Assembly (NCBI GenBank): GCA_932521035.1 | Contig: OW051494.1 | Location: 6,558,001-6,622,000 of the forward strand | Direction of reading: 5' to 3' | Source: Oscheius dolichura | Lineage: Eukaryota > Nematoda > Chromadorea > Rhabditida > Rhabditidae | DNA length: 64,000 bases | Shown: positions 44,418-59,950 of the stretch, piece after piece | Layout: each line of letters opens with the position of its first letter | Numbering within the stretch: position 1 is the first letter of the stretch | Position numbers and translations under genes: made by a program | Notes under the pieces: generated by a model | Database searches by the model: none | The model's input: the letters and a program-made list of their open reading frames with translations, nothing else | Told to the model about the DNA's origin: nothing

Positions 44418-45642
44418 ATGTCATTTTGTAAATCCGTGCTCCAAGCTGCCACACGGCCTCTTACTCGCAATGTTTATAACGACACTCGAAACAATCTTAA
44501 AATTGGGAAACATACGAAAGTTATCGTACAGGCATGTTTTAGGGGAGATGTTACTTAAATCTGTGTATTATAGGGCTTTACTGGTAAACAAGGAACATTC
44601 CATGGAAAACAAATGCTTGATTATGGTACCAACGTTGTAGGAGGCGTTTCTCCTAATAAGGTATATCCAAAGTTTAATTGCTGGTAAAGTTTTATTAGGC
44701 TGGTGGAACCCATCTCGATCGTCCGGTGTTTGGATCCGTAGCCGAAGCTAAGGAGAAGACAGGATGTGACGCTACCGTTGTTTATGTACCTGCTTCTGCA
44801 GCAGCTAAGGCGATCGAGGAAGCCATTGATGCGGAGGTTAGTCGTTTTAAAAATGGTTCTAGAAATTTTGTTATTTTAAATGGCTCTTTTAGATTGGATT
44901 AATTGTTGCCATTACCGAAGGAGTTCCTCAACAAGATATGGTGCGTGTAAAAAGTAAACTCTTGAAGCAGAGCAAGTCCCGTCTACTTGGTCCAAACTGC
45001 CCCGGAATCATTGCATCTGAGCAGTGCAAAATCGGCATTATGCCTGGACACATTCATAAACAAGGAGTCATCGGTAGTTCACGATTTTACCTTATTTCAT
45101 ATATTGTGTACAGGAATTGTGTCGCGTTCTGGGACCCTTACATATGAAGCGGTCCACCAAACAACGTCTGTTGGACTAGGACAGACCTGGTGCATTGGAA
45201 TCGGTGGAGATCCTTTCAATGGAACCAACTTTATTGACTGCCTTGAAGTTTTCCTAGAAGATCCAAGCACAAAAGGAATTATTATGATCGGAGAAATTGG
45301 TGGGCAGGCTGAGGAGCAGGCTGCAGACTTTATTAAAACACACAACAGGTAATAATATTAATTAGCTCCTTCGATATAGTTATTTTCAGTGGCAAAGGAT
45401 CAAAGCCTGTTGTATCGTTCATTGCAGGAGTAACGGCGCCTCCAGGTCGTAGAATGGGTCATGCCGGTGCCATAATTTCTGGTGGAAAAGGTAATTTTTA
45501 TTATTTTAAAGGGATATTATTCTCATTTGTAGGTACTGCTGGAGATAAGATCGAAGCACTAAAAGATGCTGGAGTACATGTTACTGATTCTCCTGCAAAA
45601 TTGGGAACAACCATTGCAAAAGCTTTGCTGGAACGAATTTGA
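44418..45642 (+). CDS. sucl-1: Succinyl-CoA ligase (ADP/GDP-forming) subunit alpha, mitochondrial
   Basis: TCA-cycle enzyme subunit that binds CoA and carries the phosphohistidine. The N-terminus [20 protein letters not shown] is basic and Ser/Thr-rich, as for a mitochondrial transit peptide. Core: [88 protein letters not shown] and [19 protein letters not shown]; the active-site His is in [19 protein letters not shown]; end [15 protein letters not shown] 45640-45642. The first intron (44532-44573) is GC-AG; only that choice restores [17 protein letters not shown] ends 2 nt before the ATG, a strong trans-splice acceptor candidate. Length is as usual for the family; complete. Confidence 0.96.
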
Positions 45643-46051
45643 TTTTTTCACAGAAATGCAGTGAAATATCATGCCATCGTGTTCGTTTGTTATAGCAATT
45701 TCTTTTAGTAGCCAGATTTTATCCCGCTTAATTATTACCCAGTGTCTTAATTTTATAAAGTTATATCTATCTACATGTTTACTCCGTATGAGTTGTCTAT
45801 TTACAAAGAATAAGCGAGTAATGAGGAGACGTGATCAACACGTTAGTTTGTTTGACTACAAGGAGACGACGGTACATAATAATAGTAAGCAACTTATTAA
45901 AACGGATAAAAATTCAATTACACGTTATCAACACAGGCCGCTGAAAATATCCAACTTATATATATACAAATCTAGCATAAAATCTAAACCCCCTCCCCAG
46001 TTTTACATACAAGGCAATGGTTTAGAAAGTGAAAATGGCAATAAAGATTAT
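45643..46051. other. Intergenic region between SUCLG1 and BCAS3 (convergent)
   Basis: A plus-strand frame stays open from about 45671 to 46093 (140 codons, start doubtful; an in-frame ATG begins MSCLFTKNKRVMRRRDQHV). It overlaps the last codons of BCAS3 on the other strand, and its reading is Lys/Asn/Tyr-rich without a recognisable domain. I regard it as probably 3' UTR sequence, with a small chance of a real short gene. Confidence 0.3.
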
Positions 46052-49000
46052 TTAATATATGTCATCGAAGTGAAGAAGCTCATCGTCCCCTGAGTTGCTG
46101 CGGCATTCGCCTCGAGGAGAATACGATGCAAAATCATCCAAAGAAGAGTTCTAAACTTGTTACATTCGCTTCCTTGGTGCCAAATAACCTGGCGAATAGC
46201 GTTATCACTTCGAGCTTCTTTCATCGCTTCGGCAATTTTCAAGCTAAGGTCAGCATCATCGCCGGGTGACGCCATTGTTATGGAGTTTTGACTGACCCAA
46301 GACCCGCACTCAATCCTGATTGCTTCGCCTGAAATGAGACTTTCTTCTGGTAACCGGGGCTCTCGACCTAAGGAATCGTCCCGGTCGATGGACTTGTCTC
46401 CCATAACAATAGGGATGCACTTGACGGAAGCCACTGCGCTCTTTGAATCCGAGGGTGGCGGCATGATTTCTGTCAAATCCTCGCTGTACTGGTAGAATGT
46501 GAACTGTGGCCCTTGCCAGAGACGACGCGATGGTACCGAGTATGTTCCAATCTTAAACAATACTTCTGAGCCTCCCGTCGCCCTGTCTGACCTCAATCTG
46601 AGGGACGTAGGCTTCTCCAACTTTGGGAGACAGCTCCCTCGGCTTCTCGAATAAAACCAGAGGACTGCCCGGCTGGAGGGGCGGGGGAATGTCCGGGTTA
46701 TTCTTGGTCCTGGAAAAGATTCAAAAAGAAAAGCCGCGGCATACCTGTGGAGGGCCCATGTCGAGGAGGAGGTGATCTCCAGCTCGGGCGACTTCTTGAG
46801 GTTCTCGTTCGGCTTGGCCTTCAGCTCATACTCGAAGACGCCGTTGTCCGACCGGGCTACCAGCAGGGAAACGGTCCCCCGGGTGGCGATGTGCCGGTTC
46901 GAGAACATCAAGGCCGTCCGGGGCAACTCGACCGCCCTGCTCCGCTTGGTGCTGATGGCCACCGGGTTCAAGTCCGTGGCCCAGGCCGACAGATTCTCAG
47001 GGCAGATGCGGGTGCCCCTGATCTTTTTGACGGCGGTCAGAAGAATCGGCGGGTTAAAGGCGGCGACCCTCGGGTTGCCCGAACACTTGGCCAGGATCTT
47101 GTGCTTCAGGATGGGGTGTTCCCTGAAAGGGGCAGATGGTCAGGAGGACGGAGGCAGCCCACTTGTTCACTTGGACCTGGCCACTGTGGCAGCGGGAACG
47201 GGCCGAGTTGGCGAGGTTCTCGTTGGAGTCGGTCAGGCCGGCCGACCGGAGGAACCTCGACTCCTTGTTGGTGAAGTCGTCCCCGTGGGTGGTCACCGTC
47301 GGCTTGCCTCCGTACGGATTAACCGCGAAGATGTGAGTGGTGCCGTGGTTGGTGGCCACGGCCAGCCAGCGACAGTCCAGAGTAAACGCCGAACAATAGA
47401 CCTGAAGAGATGGATGAGGGAGGAGAGGCCACCGGGTCACCTTGGCCGCTGTGTTTCCCCGGTGGAGACGGTACAAATGTTGAACGGAGGCGAGGCTGGG
47501 CGAGGCCGGATGGGGCATGATCAGGAAGAGGTGGAAGACACAGCCGTTCTGGTCGGTCGTCATGAGGAGGCGGCCGTCGGGGGAGAAGGCCAGGTGGGAC
47601 AGGCTCTCGTAGTGGGCCACGAAGTGGACGAGCAGCGATTCCTAGACTCATTGAAATAGGAGGAAGGGGCAGACCCACCTCTTTCCGCTCGTCCAAATTG
47701 ACGACGGTAACTATTCCCTGGGGGGTGTCTTTGACCTTCGCGACCCCCGAGCCCGTGACCGACTCGCCGATATTCTTGACCGTGCTGGAAATCGCCTGAA
47801 ACGGGGAATTGCACCGGAGGATGGGGGCAGGCACCTTGAGGACACTGAATGTCTGGCTAGTGTAGGTCGCCGGCTCCTCGGGCCCGGCTTCCAGTCCACC
47901 GCAACTCTGCTTGTCCGAATTCAACTGGAACAGGGTTTTGTAGAGGGTGGAGGGTGGAACTAACATTGTCGTCGGCATATGCCAGGAGTCCGTGGTAGAT
48001 GGAACAAATGGCCGGCGACCCCTCGGGAGGCGTGGCGATCCGGTAGGAGCCGACCTTGCTGAAGTTGACTGTCTCGTAGACCATGATCCGGGAGGTGAGG
48101 GCTACGATTAAATATCTGAAAGGGTGGTGGACAGGGAGGAGGAGGGGCAGACCGGTCAGAGGCCAGCAGACCCGTAACGGCCTCCTCGAAGGAGTCGGAA
48201 GCTGACGGCAGACGGAGCACCTGGAATAGACGCCGTTTCTCGAGAATTGGAGTGGGCCACCTTTTTCGAGAAGAGGTCGACGAGGGACACGGTGCTGAAC
48301 TGGCGGTCGGGCACGTGACTGAAGGCGTCCACCAGGGCGATCATCGGGTTGCGGTCGCCCCGTCTGAGAGTCTCTGTGCTGGAGGGGAGGATGACTCACG
48401 TGCCGGTCTCCCGGTCGACCGGGCTCAGGAAGACGAACGATTTGATCGGGCCCTGCCTCTCGGACATCACCTCCTCGAAGTCGCCGTTGTCCTGGAAATA
48501 GGCCGTCTCTCTGATCTCCCCCCGGAATACTCACGTATTTGACCCAGACCTGGAAGCCGCGGGTCAAGCCGAGGAGGATGGCGTCGCACTTCTTGTCGCA
48601 GCCCTTCTCGATGGAGTGGAACTGGACCCATTCGATCTTCTCGGGGATGACGGCCGGGCTGGAGGACTGTTGCATGTTCTCCTGGACAAAGTCCACCACG
48701 GAGTTAGTGAAGGACGACGAGTGTCTGCAAGCCCGGCGGCTACTAAAAGGGGAGGATTGACCCACGGTACGGCAGTGGCCTTCACGACTTGGCCCTTTAT
48801 GTAGGCGATGGAGGAACTCTTCTCTCGGATCGCCTTGCCGCTTCCCGTGGGCATCGCGGGCGAACACATGGGGGACACCTTGGCGGCGGGGGCAGAGGAC
48901 GAGGACGACGAACTGTTTTGTCGGCCATGACGTGGAGGCGCGACCGGCGGTGATGCGTCGATAAGTGGCACATCGTCCAAATCATCTGGAACTGTTTGTG

Positions 49001-49245
49001 ATATTCCTTTCCCAGTACGCGGGATACCTGCCATTACCGCAGACGGGATTCGTGTCACCTCTTCTTTTTCAAGGCTGGGGAATTCTGTTTCGTCGAGGAG
49101 AGGGGGCTTCTGAGGTTGGGGTTGAACCTAATTTCGGAATTCGCAAAGGCAAGTGGAAAATTTGTTATACCTGCTGGACATTCGACTTTTCCTTCTTCTT
49201 GTTTTTCTTATTTCCGTTTGCATTGTTTGTGACACTTGGAGGCAT
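46052..49245 (-). CDS. bcas3: BCAS3 homologue (WD40 beta-propeller, phagophore/cytoskeleton protein)
   Basis: Homologue of BCAS3/Rudhira, a WD40-propeller protein that with PHAF1 binds phosphoinositides at autophagosome formation sites and also links to the cytoskeleton. N-terminus MPPSVTNNANGNKKNKKKEK; a Ser-rich linker; VVDFVQENMQ and IEWVQFHSIEKG; then propeller blades such as MIALVDAFSHVPDRQFSTVS, VALTSRIMVYETVNFSK and LSHLAFSPDGRLLMTTDQNG. Diagnostic BCAS3 blocks: LYRLHRGNTAAKV, GTTHIFAVNPYGGKP, and VPSRRLWQGPQF after SSTWALHR. The C-terminus is acidic, ending DDELLHFDDIY with TAA at 46052-46054. The middle exons (about 46.6-48.95 kb) are strongly GC-rich while the first and last exons are AT-rich. 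An acceptor (TTTTTTGTCAG) ends 8 nt before the ATG. Exon borders in the middle are approximate. Confidence 0.88.
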
Positions 49246-50705
49246 TCCAGCCCCTGACAAAAAATGGTCCTGGAAATAGTTTTGTTGGTAACAATGGGAA
49301 AGGAAGCAAATCTCGACACTACGAAGAACCAAAACAAGGAAAGGAGGCTAACACTAGATAGTGAAGAAAGAAACGAATAAACAACTGGACGAACACGAAG
49401 CACGTGACCGCCCGTTCGCTGTCGAACAAAAAGCATGAGACAATAGTTATGAGGAGGGGAGATATATAGAAAGATGGAAGAGATAAATCGAAGGCAACAG
49501 ACTACAATATGGTGTTCAACTGCTAGCTTTTCGAGTTTCCATTGGATTTTTTATATGCTCTAAAAACCGAGTCAAAGCAACGAAGTTTTTCAGCTGCTGA
49601 AAAGGTTCAAAAGGGGTAAGGCAAGGGGGTTTTGTCACTGAAACTCATCGAAATTTGAGCGAAATTATACAGGTTACGAAAGCAGTTTCACAACAGAGAG
49701 CGCTGATTGTGGCCATGCATTCCAAGCTGGAAAATGGATATGTCATCCTTTCCTGAAGTGGAATAACACAGGGATGGTTCTACTAATTTATAAGAGACCT
49801 CCAATTAGGGCTGAACAATTATATACAAGAGCATGAAGGTGGTATAAACTCTGAAGAAATCCCCTTGACCCGATGCTTTTTTTTCGACCGTTGTACAGCC
49901 TTCTTTGGTTTTATAGTCCGAAACGTACATATAATACCCACATAGCAATCAAACATCAGATTCCCCGACACCTTAGCAGGGGTAGAATAGTAGAAAAGGA
50001 TTCTTTTTCTACTTCTAGAATCAGCTGACTGGAGTTTGCATGCGACCCCCACCGTAACGTCCGGATCGCGGCAAGACCGGGGAAATTTATTCAGAATTTT
50101 TTTGGGAGGGGAGATCTTTTGACTCGGTTTTCTGTTTCTCGATTGGCCGTTTTTGTAGTTTCAAAAAGTGTAGCGAAACAGAACAGATGTTGTACTCGTA
50201 ATGTGCTTTTTAGAATATTGCAAGGGTGCGCATCATTTTGATTGCGAAAGCTTTTCTTTGGAAATATTAATAGGAACATGGATAGTAGCCCCCATAGATT
50301 CTATGTTTCCATCTGAATCCACAAAGATCATGTCAGATGCGAATAGAACACAACCATTTGTCCGTTTTTGCCGATGTTCATTTCAAAAATTGGCTGAACT
50401 AAAAAGGTTCTGTCGCGATTCGAGCGAGCGCCGCGGCTGCGAAGCGGCGGCCAAAAGCAGTGACGCCATTTTGGGAAAAGTTATCAATTTTAGTCAGATG
50501 TTTTTTTTTTATATTTAGAACATGTATCTTTCTGACATTTAGCAGATAAAAATGCACGTGATGGAAATAGATAACTGCTGTCCGGCCAAGAATTCTTTGC
50601 TTTGACAACATAGTTTCCTTGTTATCGATATTTATGTTTATCTTCTGTTTACTCTATTGTTATGGTATTCAAGTTTTCCTTTTCAGTCTTTTGGAGCCTG
50701 CTTTG
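49246..50705. other. Intergenic region between BCAS3 and PP1 (divergent promoters)
   Basis: About 1.46 kb, mostly AT-rich, with no recognised exon. A short GC-rich patch at 50417-50455 contains GCCGCGGCTGCGAAGCGGCGGC, a near-palindrome. The PP1 message probably begins with the acceptor TTCCTTTTCAG ending at 50686, 19 nt before its ATG. Confidence 0.45.
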
Positions 50706-52193
<1,488 letters not shown>

Positions 52194-52468
52194 AAAACTT
52201 CTGTACATAAAATTTGTCCGTGAGTATTATTATCGTTCCCCTATTGTCTTTTGTTCTACAGCTTTGATATGAAAATCCTCACCGTAGTCTTTATTATCCG
52301 TTCTCACGTTGGTCTAAGCTTTTACTTACAACTAGTGTATAACTAGTTTTTGGAAAAAATTACCAATTCAGCCAATCCTGAAATATTTGTTCGTCCAAGC
52401 CTTACACCAACCCGTCTAATAATGTTCACATTGTTATTATAATGGCGTAACTAAATTTATTTGGATGA

Positions 52469-53418
52469 CTACGATAAGTATTTGTAGTACTTATTTTTTA
52501 AATTGTTAACGGCTGCTGCTCTTACAAACATTTGGAAATCCCTTTTCAGTTGCCCCACGATGGCTACATTGTCGAAACGCAGTCTAAAGAGTATCATCGT
52601 TTTTCTTGGGCCCTACCTTTGGGTACATAGACGGTGACACATGAGACTGTCTTGAGGGTGAAACTTCTTGCATTTACTTTCACAAACTTTCCTTTCGACC
52701 TTCGGGATGTCGAATTCAGCCTTTACTGAGGATATAGCAAATAACGATCGTCCTTGTAGAAAAATAACTTGCAATACATCAACAGCGTGGGAATATGTTC
52801 CTATAGGGATGAAGATGTAACAAAAATGAGGAACCTGCTGTTATGTTCTGAACATCAGTGTTATCTCTAATAACATTGCATTCCTCTCCAGAACACCATC
52901 TAGAATAGTTTCCGTTATCGCCGGTTTTTAAAAACTGCTTATATATTTTTAATTGGGAGACCTACGCTATCGTTGACCATAAGGGATACAATGGCTTCTG
53001 TATAGTTCGCATTTACAAGAAACAGTGCTATATTTTCTTCAAAGCGGAGATTGCGAAGAACGTGCTCTGGAAATTGAAGACCTGCCTCAAAATCGTGTTT
53101 TGATGGTAATCTTTCTTTCAGCTTCCGGCGGAACACTGAAGATATCTCCACCTATATTCCCTATTTCACATTTTGTATTATGGTAACCTGTTTGAACAAA
53201 TGGAAAGGTATCTGATGACCAAGAAGAAACATAAAAATCTCGTCGGTTGCGTTGATTGGTTTCCTTGACGTCAAAATGCACGAACAGTTCACCTGGGCCT
53301 ATTGCCTAGAAAGTTGTATACCAACCTGAAAATCTTCCAAGGGGATACATGCCCCAGGATCTACAGAACAGATGTTGAAAGAAATAATAGGAGCAGCTAG
53401 CAGAAGTAGGCGAATCAT
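52469..53418 (-). CDS. Unassigned secreted Cys-containing protein
   Basis: Spliced by hand from pieces too short to stand out alone. Start at 53418 gives a clear signal peptide (MIRLLLLAAPIISFNICS). It continues VDPGACIPLEDFQ, AQVNCSCILTSRKPINATDE, IFMFLLGHQIPFHLFKQ, SVFRRKLKERLPSKHDFEAG, LQFPEHVLRNLRFEENIALF, NANYTEAIVSLMVNDS, GNYSRWCSGEECNVIRDNTD, VKAEFDIPKVERKVCESKCK, KFHPQDSLMCHRLC, LRFDNVAIVGQLKRDFQM, and stops with TAG at 52469-52471. Introns of 27-36 nt with GT-AG ends keep one frame throughout, and several N-glycosylation sequons (NAT, NYT, NYS, NIT) occur. About 240-260 residues, no TM segment, no domain I recognise. Probably ER-lumenal or secreted. It is convergent with PP1; no trans-splice acceptor was noticed before the ATG. 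Confidence 0.6.
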
Positions 53419-53518
53419 GGTTTATAACAAAGAGACCATGAAATTTGAGGCCTAGTCCATAACGCCACTTGATCTATAACTGGTGGAATAGACCTGCACT
53501 CTTACTAATTCGTTCTAA

Positions 53519-56917
<3,399 letters not shown>

Positions 56918-57540
56918 GTTGTACAAAAGCTACTGCGGAACTGGAAAAATTCTCATGTTATATAAAGAATTTTTCATGAAATAAACTCGAAGAAAGGGGG
57001 CGAGAAAAATAGATATATCAAGTAAAGGAAGACAGAATGGAATCAAGAGGAAACAACAGTTCAAACGCAAAATTTTCGCGCACATTTGGCGCCATAGCGC
57101 GTAATTCAAAACTATCAAGCGTGATACACAAGGAGTAGAAGTGAGGTGTTGTATTGGTCAGAACGTTTCGTTCTTGCTCAATACAAAAGAAGGGGAAGGG
57201 AATTAGAGCATCAGACTGTCTGTTGTTCAAAAGTGTATTTCAAGTGAAACAAAAGAAAATTGTTCATCTTTCCCGATAAAGGGGTCAAAATGGGAGAATA
57301 ACAACTGACAAACTCGCTTACCACCGAAGAGTAAGATTCAGAATAGAATAGCATGAGAAAGGGGAACGGTAGATAAAACCGTCACTTTCATCAACATTGG
57401 GTTGTCCCTGTTGTATTATATAAAGTCGGTGATACTGGTATTCATTCGAGTTCGTTCTCGGTATATCCACTATATGTTATCATTCAGCCTTGCAGTGTTA
57501 CAACCTGCGAGGATCTTTACATAGACGCCAGAAAAGAATA
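56918..57540. other. Intergenic region upstream of MCM5
   Basis: Carries the MCM5 5' region with E2F-like sites (listed separately). A TATA-like TTATATAAAG at 57417-57426 on the plus strand precedes a short open frame. No other exon recognised. Confidence 0.45.
57073..57093. promoter_or_regulatory. Paired E2F-like sites upstream of MCM5
   Basis: TTTTCGCGC (57073-57081) and TTTGGCGCC (57085-57093), both matches to the E2F/DP consensus TTTSSCGC, stand 155-176 bp before the MCM5 start codon, separated by 3 nt. MCM genes are classic E2F targets, so the position is meaningful. Function is inferred. Confidence 0.6.
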
Positions 57541-57672
57541 ATGAGGTGTTGTCAGAGTATCTGTTTCAAACATCCTCATTTGCCGTTACAGCTCGATTCC
57601 GAGAAGAGATTCAACTATGATAGCCAAGAGGAATTAACACCAGTTTATGGGGAGTCAATAATATTTATCTAA
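57541..57672 (+). CDS. Possible 43-residue small protein
   Basis: Open frame MRCCQSICFKHPHLPLQL ... ending YGESIIFI, TAA at 57670-57672. It stands 115 nt after a TATA-like box (57417-57426), and an acceptor-like CAGCCTTGCAG ends near 57495. No family recognised; with 43 codons chance is a real possibility. Could also be the body of a non-coding transcript. Confidence 0.25.
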   Translation: MRCCQSICFKHPHLPLQLDSEKRFNYDSQEELTPVYGESIIFI

Positions 57673-57709
57673 TTTTGACAAAGAGACGAGAAAAATAGCG
57701 AAAAAACAA

Positions 57710-57966
57710 CTATTTCTTCTTCGGAGCTCCAGCTTTGGCAGCGCTCTTGGTGACTTTTCCTCCAGCTCCGTCCTCCACCTTCGTGGCAGCGTGCAAAACC
57801 TGACCGAGATCTCTAGCGGGGGACGGGGGCGCGGGTAAGGAATGGGGATCACAAGTTCTACACCGGGGGCCAGAAGACAGCGATCCCAGACCGAAACTGG
57901 AGCATATTGACGCCTGCGTCTACTCCAGCCCGACCGGGTGCCATCGTGGCGTTGTGTTGGATTCAC
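57710..57966 (-). pseudogene. Decayed EF-1-alpha fragment
   Basis: The minus strand reads DLGQVLHAATKVEDGAGG then KVTKSAAKAGAPKKK and TAG (57710-57712). The last 19 residues match the C-terminus of metazoan EF-1A, and the part before it resembles the DMRQTVAVGVIKSVE block with many changes. Upstream to 57966 the sequence is GC-rich, unlike its AT-rich surroundings, with stops in the frame; I cannot align it to EF-1A with confidence. The full gene body is absent. Likely a processed or fragmentary copy; an unrelated Lys-rich tail is the alternative. Confidence 0.45.
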
Positions 57967-58632
57967 ATATCTGATATGTGTGATGCAGACTTATCTATAT
58001 ATAGAACGAAGAAATTACAGAGAGGAACGTTGAAAATGTGTGAAATAGAACCTATAGGACGTTATTTCCGTAGAGAGAATCTACAGAGTGGCATTTAGAA
58101 AAGGAAGTCGTATAAGAGTCAGTCTCTGTATGACTCGAGAAACGGAGTGCGGTGGTGGATCTCAAAATGTCTTCTAACCTAGTCTATCTGACTCAGTTTT
58201 TTACGCTGATCACGAATATCATAGTTCAAATTCTTGAAAACGCGGTTAGAGCAAAATCCTTCTCGCCGAAAAACTTTTTTTATTTTCTATTGGACTACCA
58301 TATTTCTATAGCTTGTTCGAACTTCGAACCGCCTCGGTGAGCTGAGTTTAGTGGTAAAAGAAATTTTTTGATTTGGCTCATAACAGAGTTTGTGAAATTG
58401 CTGTTATAGTCTGTTTCAAATGGAAAAACTTTTCCCGCGCGGTTCAGACCTTTAAATTTTTCAAGTCACAGCTGCAATGGAGCGTGCGCCACTTTTCAAT
58501 ACAAACTATTTACATATCTTTCTCAGAAATGGCATATAATTTATACTTCAAATAAGCAAAAGCAATAATAAAAACGATGACAACATGTGAAATCCGCAAA
58601 AAAATGCATGCCAAACTTTGAGGTTGGACCAT
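57967..58632. other. AT-rich intergenic DNA
   Basis: No exon or recognised repeat. It leads into the foldback element. Confidence 0.4.
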
Positions 58633-59769
58633 CTAGATGGGAGCGCTCCCCCGCTTTGGAAAAAAGACGAATTCAAACTGGGTTGGTTTGGAAAATGATC
58701 GGATTGAAACCGGAATCCTTTGAAATCGACAGGCTTCAGAACAAAGGCGGATTGAAAAAGGGCGAAATAAAACCGGGACATATTGAAACTGCGACGGTTC
58801 AAAACAAAGACGATTCAAAATCGCGACGCTTTGGAACTACGTGGTGAAGCGCACGCGCGGATGCGCATTAAAGGTACAGTACAAGAGTTTTTTGAAGTTG
58901 GCTTTATCTTGTTCAGAATTTTTTTCTGATCAAAGTTACCTATTTTAAAAATTACAAAAATGTCAAATTCGCGAGAAAAACATGTAAACTTTCAATTTTG
59001 TATTGCGAATTTCGTCCGACGCGCGTTCAGATGACGGTCAGGCAACGGAGTCGCGCTGGGTATTGGACAGTGTTTTTTGTATTTTTCTCAGTATTGCAAT
59101 AATTTTATGTGATACTAAATAGAGAGTTTTGATCAGCAAAATTAGCTCTACAAAATAAGATCAATTACAACAAAATTCATGACAGTTTCGAAAACTTGGG
59201 GTACTGTAGCAAAAACTCTTGTACTGTTCCTTTAAAGGGAACACACGCGCCATTGCGAATTGATACAGTACTCCTCCAGTTTTGCAAATTTCCTTTTTAG
59301 CAAGATTTTCATTATGTTTTCTGGTGATTTTTACTGTAATAAATTAAGCAAATTATAAGCTACAATTTGATATAAAAACCAAAGCCTTCGAGGTGCCGAC
59401 CTCGGCGAGCTGTGTATCGTCTTGGATTCGTCGATTTTCCGAAAATGTACGTAATATTTCGTCCGAATGATCACGTAGTTCCAAAACGTCGCGGTTTTGA
59501 ACCATCCCCGTTTTGAACAATCTCCGTTTTGAACCGCTGTTGTTTCAATCTCGTGCTGTTTCAATCCGTGCCGATTTCAAATTGTGTCGGTTTCACTCGA
59601 TTCTTATTCGTACTTTTCTGAAACCTGTCGATTTCAAAGGATTCCGGTTTCAATCCGCGAGTTTTGAACCGTCGATTTTTCAAAGAGTATCGGTTTCAAT
59701 CCGATCATTTTCCAAACCAAACCAGTTTGAATTCGTCTTTTGTCCGAAGCGGGGTAGCGCCTAGACGGG
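58633..59769. mobile_element. Foldback element with arms made of ~16-nt units, containing an inner palindromic MITE
   Basis: Left arm 58633-58842 and right arm 59472-59769 are inverted copies: both start CTAGA.GGG at the outer edge, share AGACGAATTCAAACTGG, GAAAATGATCGGATTGAAAC and AATCCTTTGAAATCGACAGG, and end inward at GGAACTACGTG. Each arm is an array of about 10-nt cores (GGATTGAAAC, GGTTCAAAAC, TTTGAAATCG) separated by about 6 variable bases; the right arm has more units. Between them lies a second inverted pair (TACAGTACAAGAGTTTTT near 58873 and its complement near 59211) with ACTGTAG, TTTAAAGG and GCGC blocks typical of nematode palindromic elements. No open frame of note. Confidence 0.7.
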
Positions 59770-59950
59770 AAAATGCTCGACCTAGATTCGACTTTTCCTT
59801 TAAAAAATTCAATTTTGAAATGGACTATATCTTCCACCAAAACCGAAGAAGCGATCACATCAACGTTTAGGACAACCAGACTAGAAAAAACATTGAATGA
59901 TAACAAATAACAATTTTATTCCAGGGTTTTAACAACATAGGATAGGTCAA

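Noticed and set aside
46747-47659. Long plus-strand frames opposite BCAS3
   Set aside because: They are shadows of GC-rich BCAS3 exons, whose minus-strand frame carries clear WD40 and BCAS3 blocks.
58633-59769. CRISPR-like look of the repeat-spacer arms
   Set aside because: Eukaryotic context, cores of only about 10 nt with variable sequence, spacers of about 6 nt, and inverted arms: a foldback repeat, not a CRISPR array.
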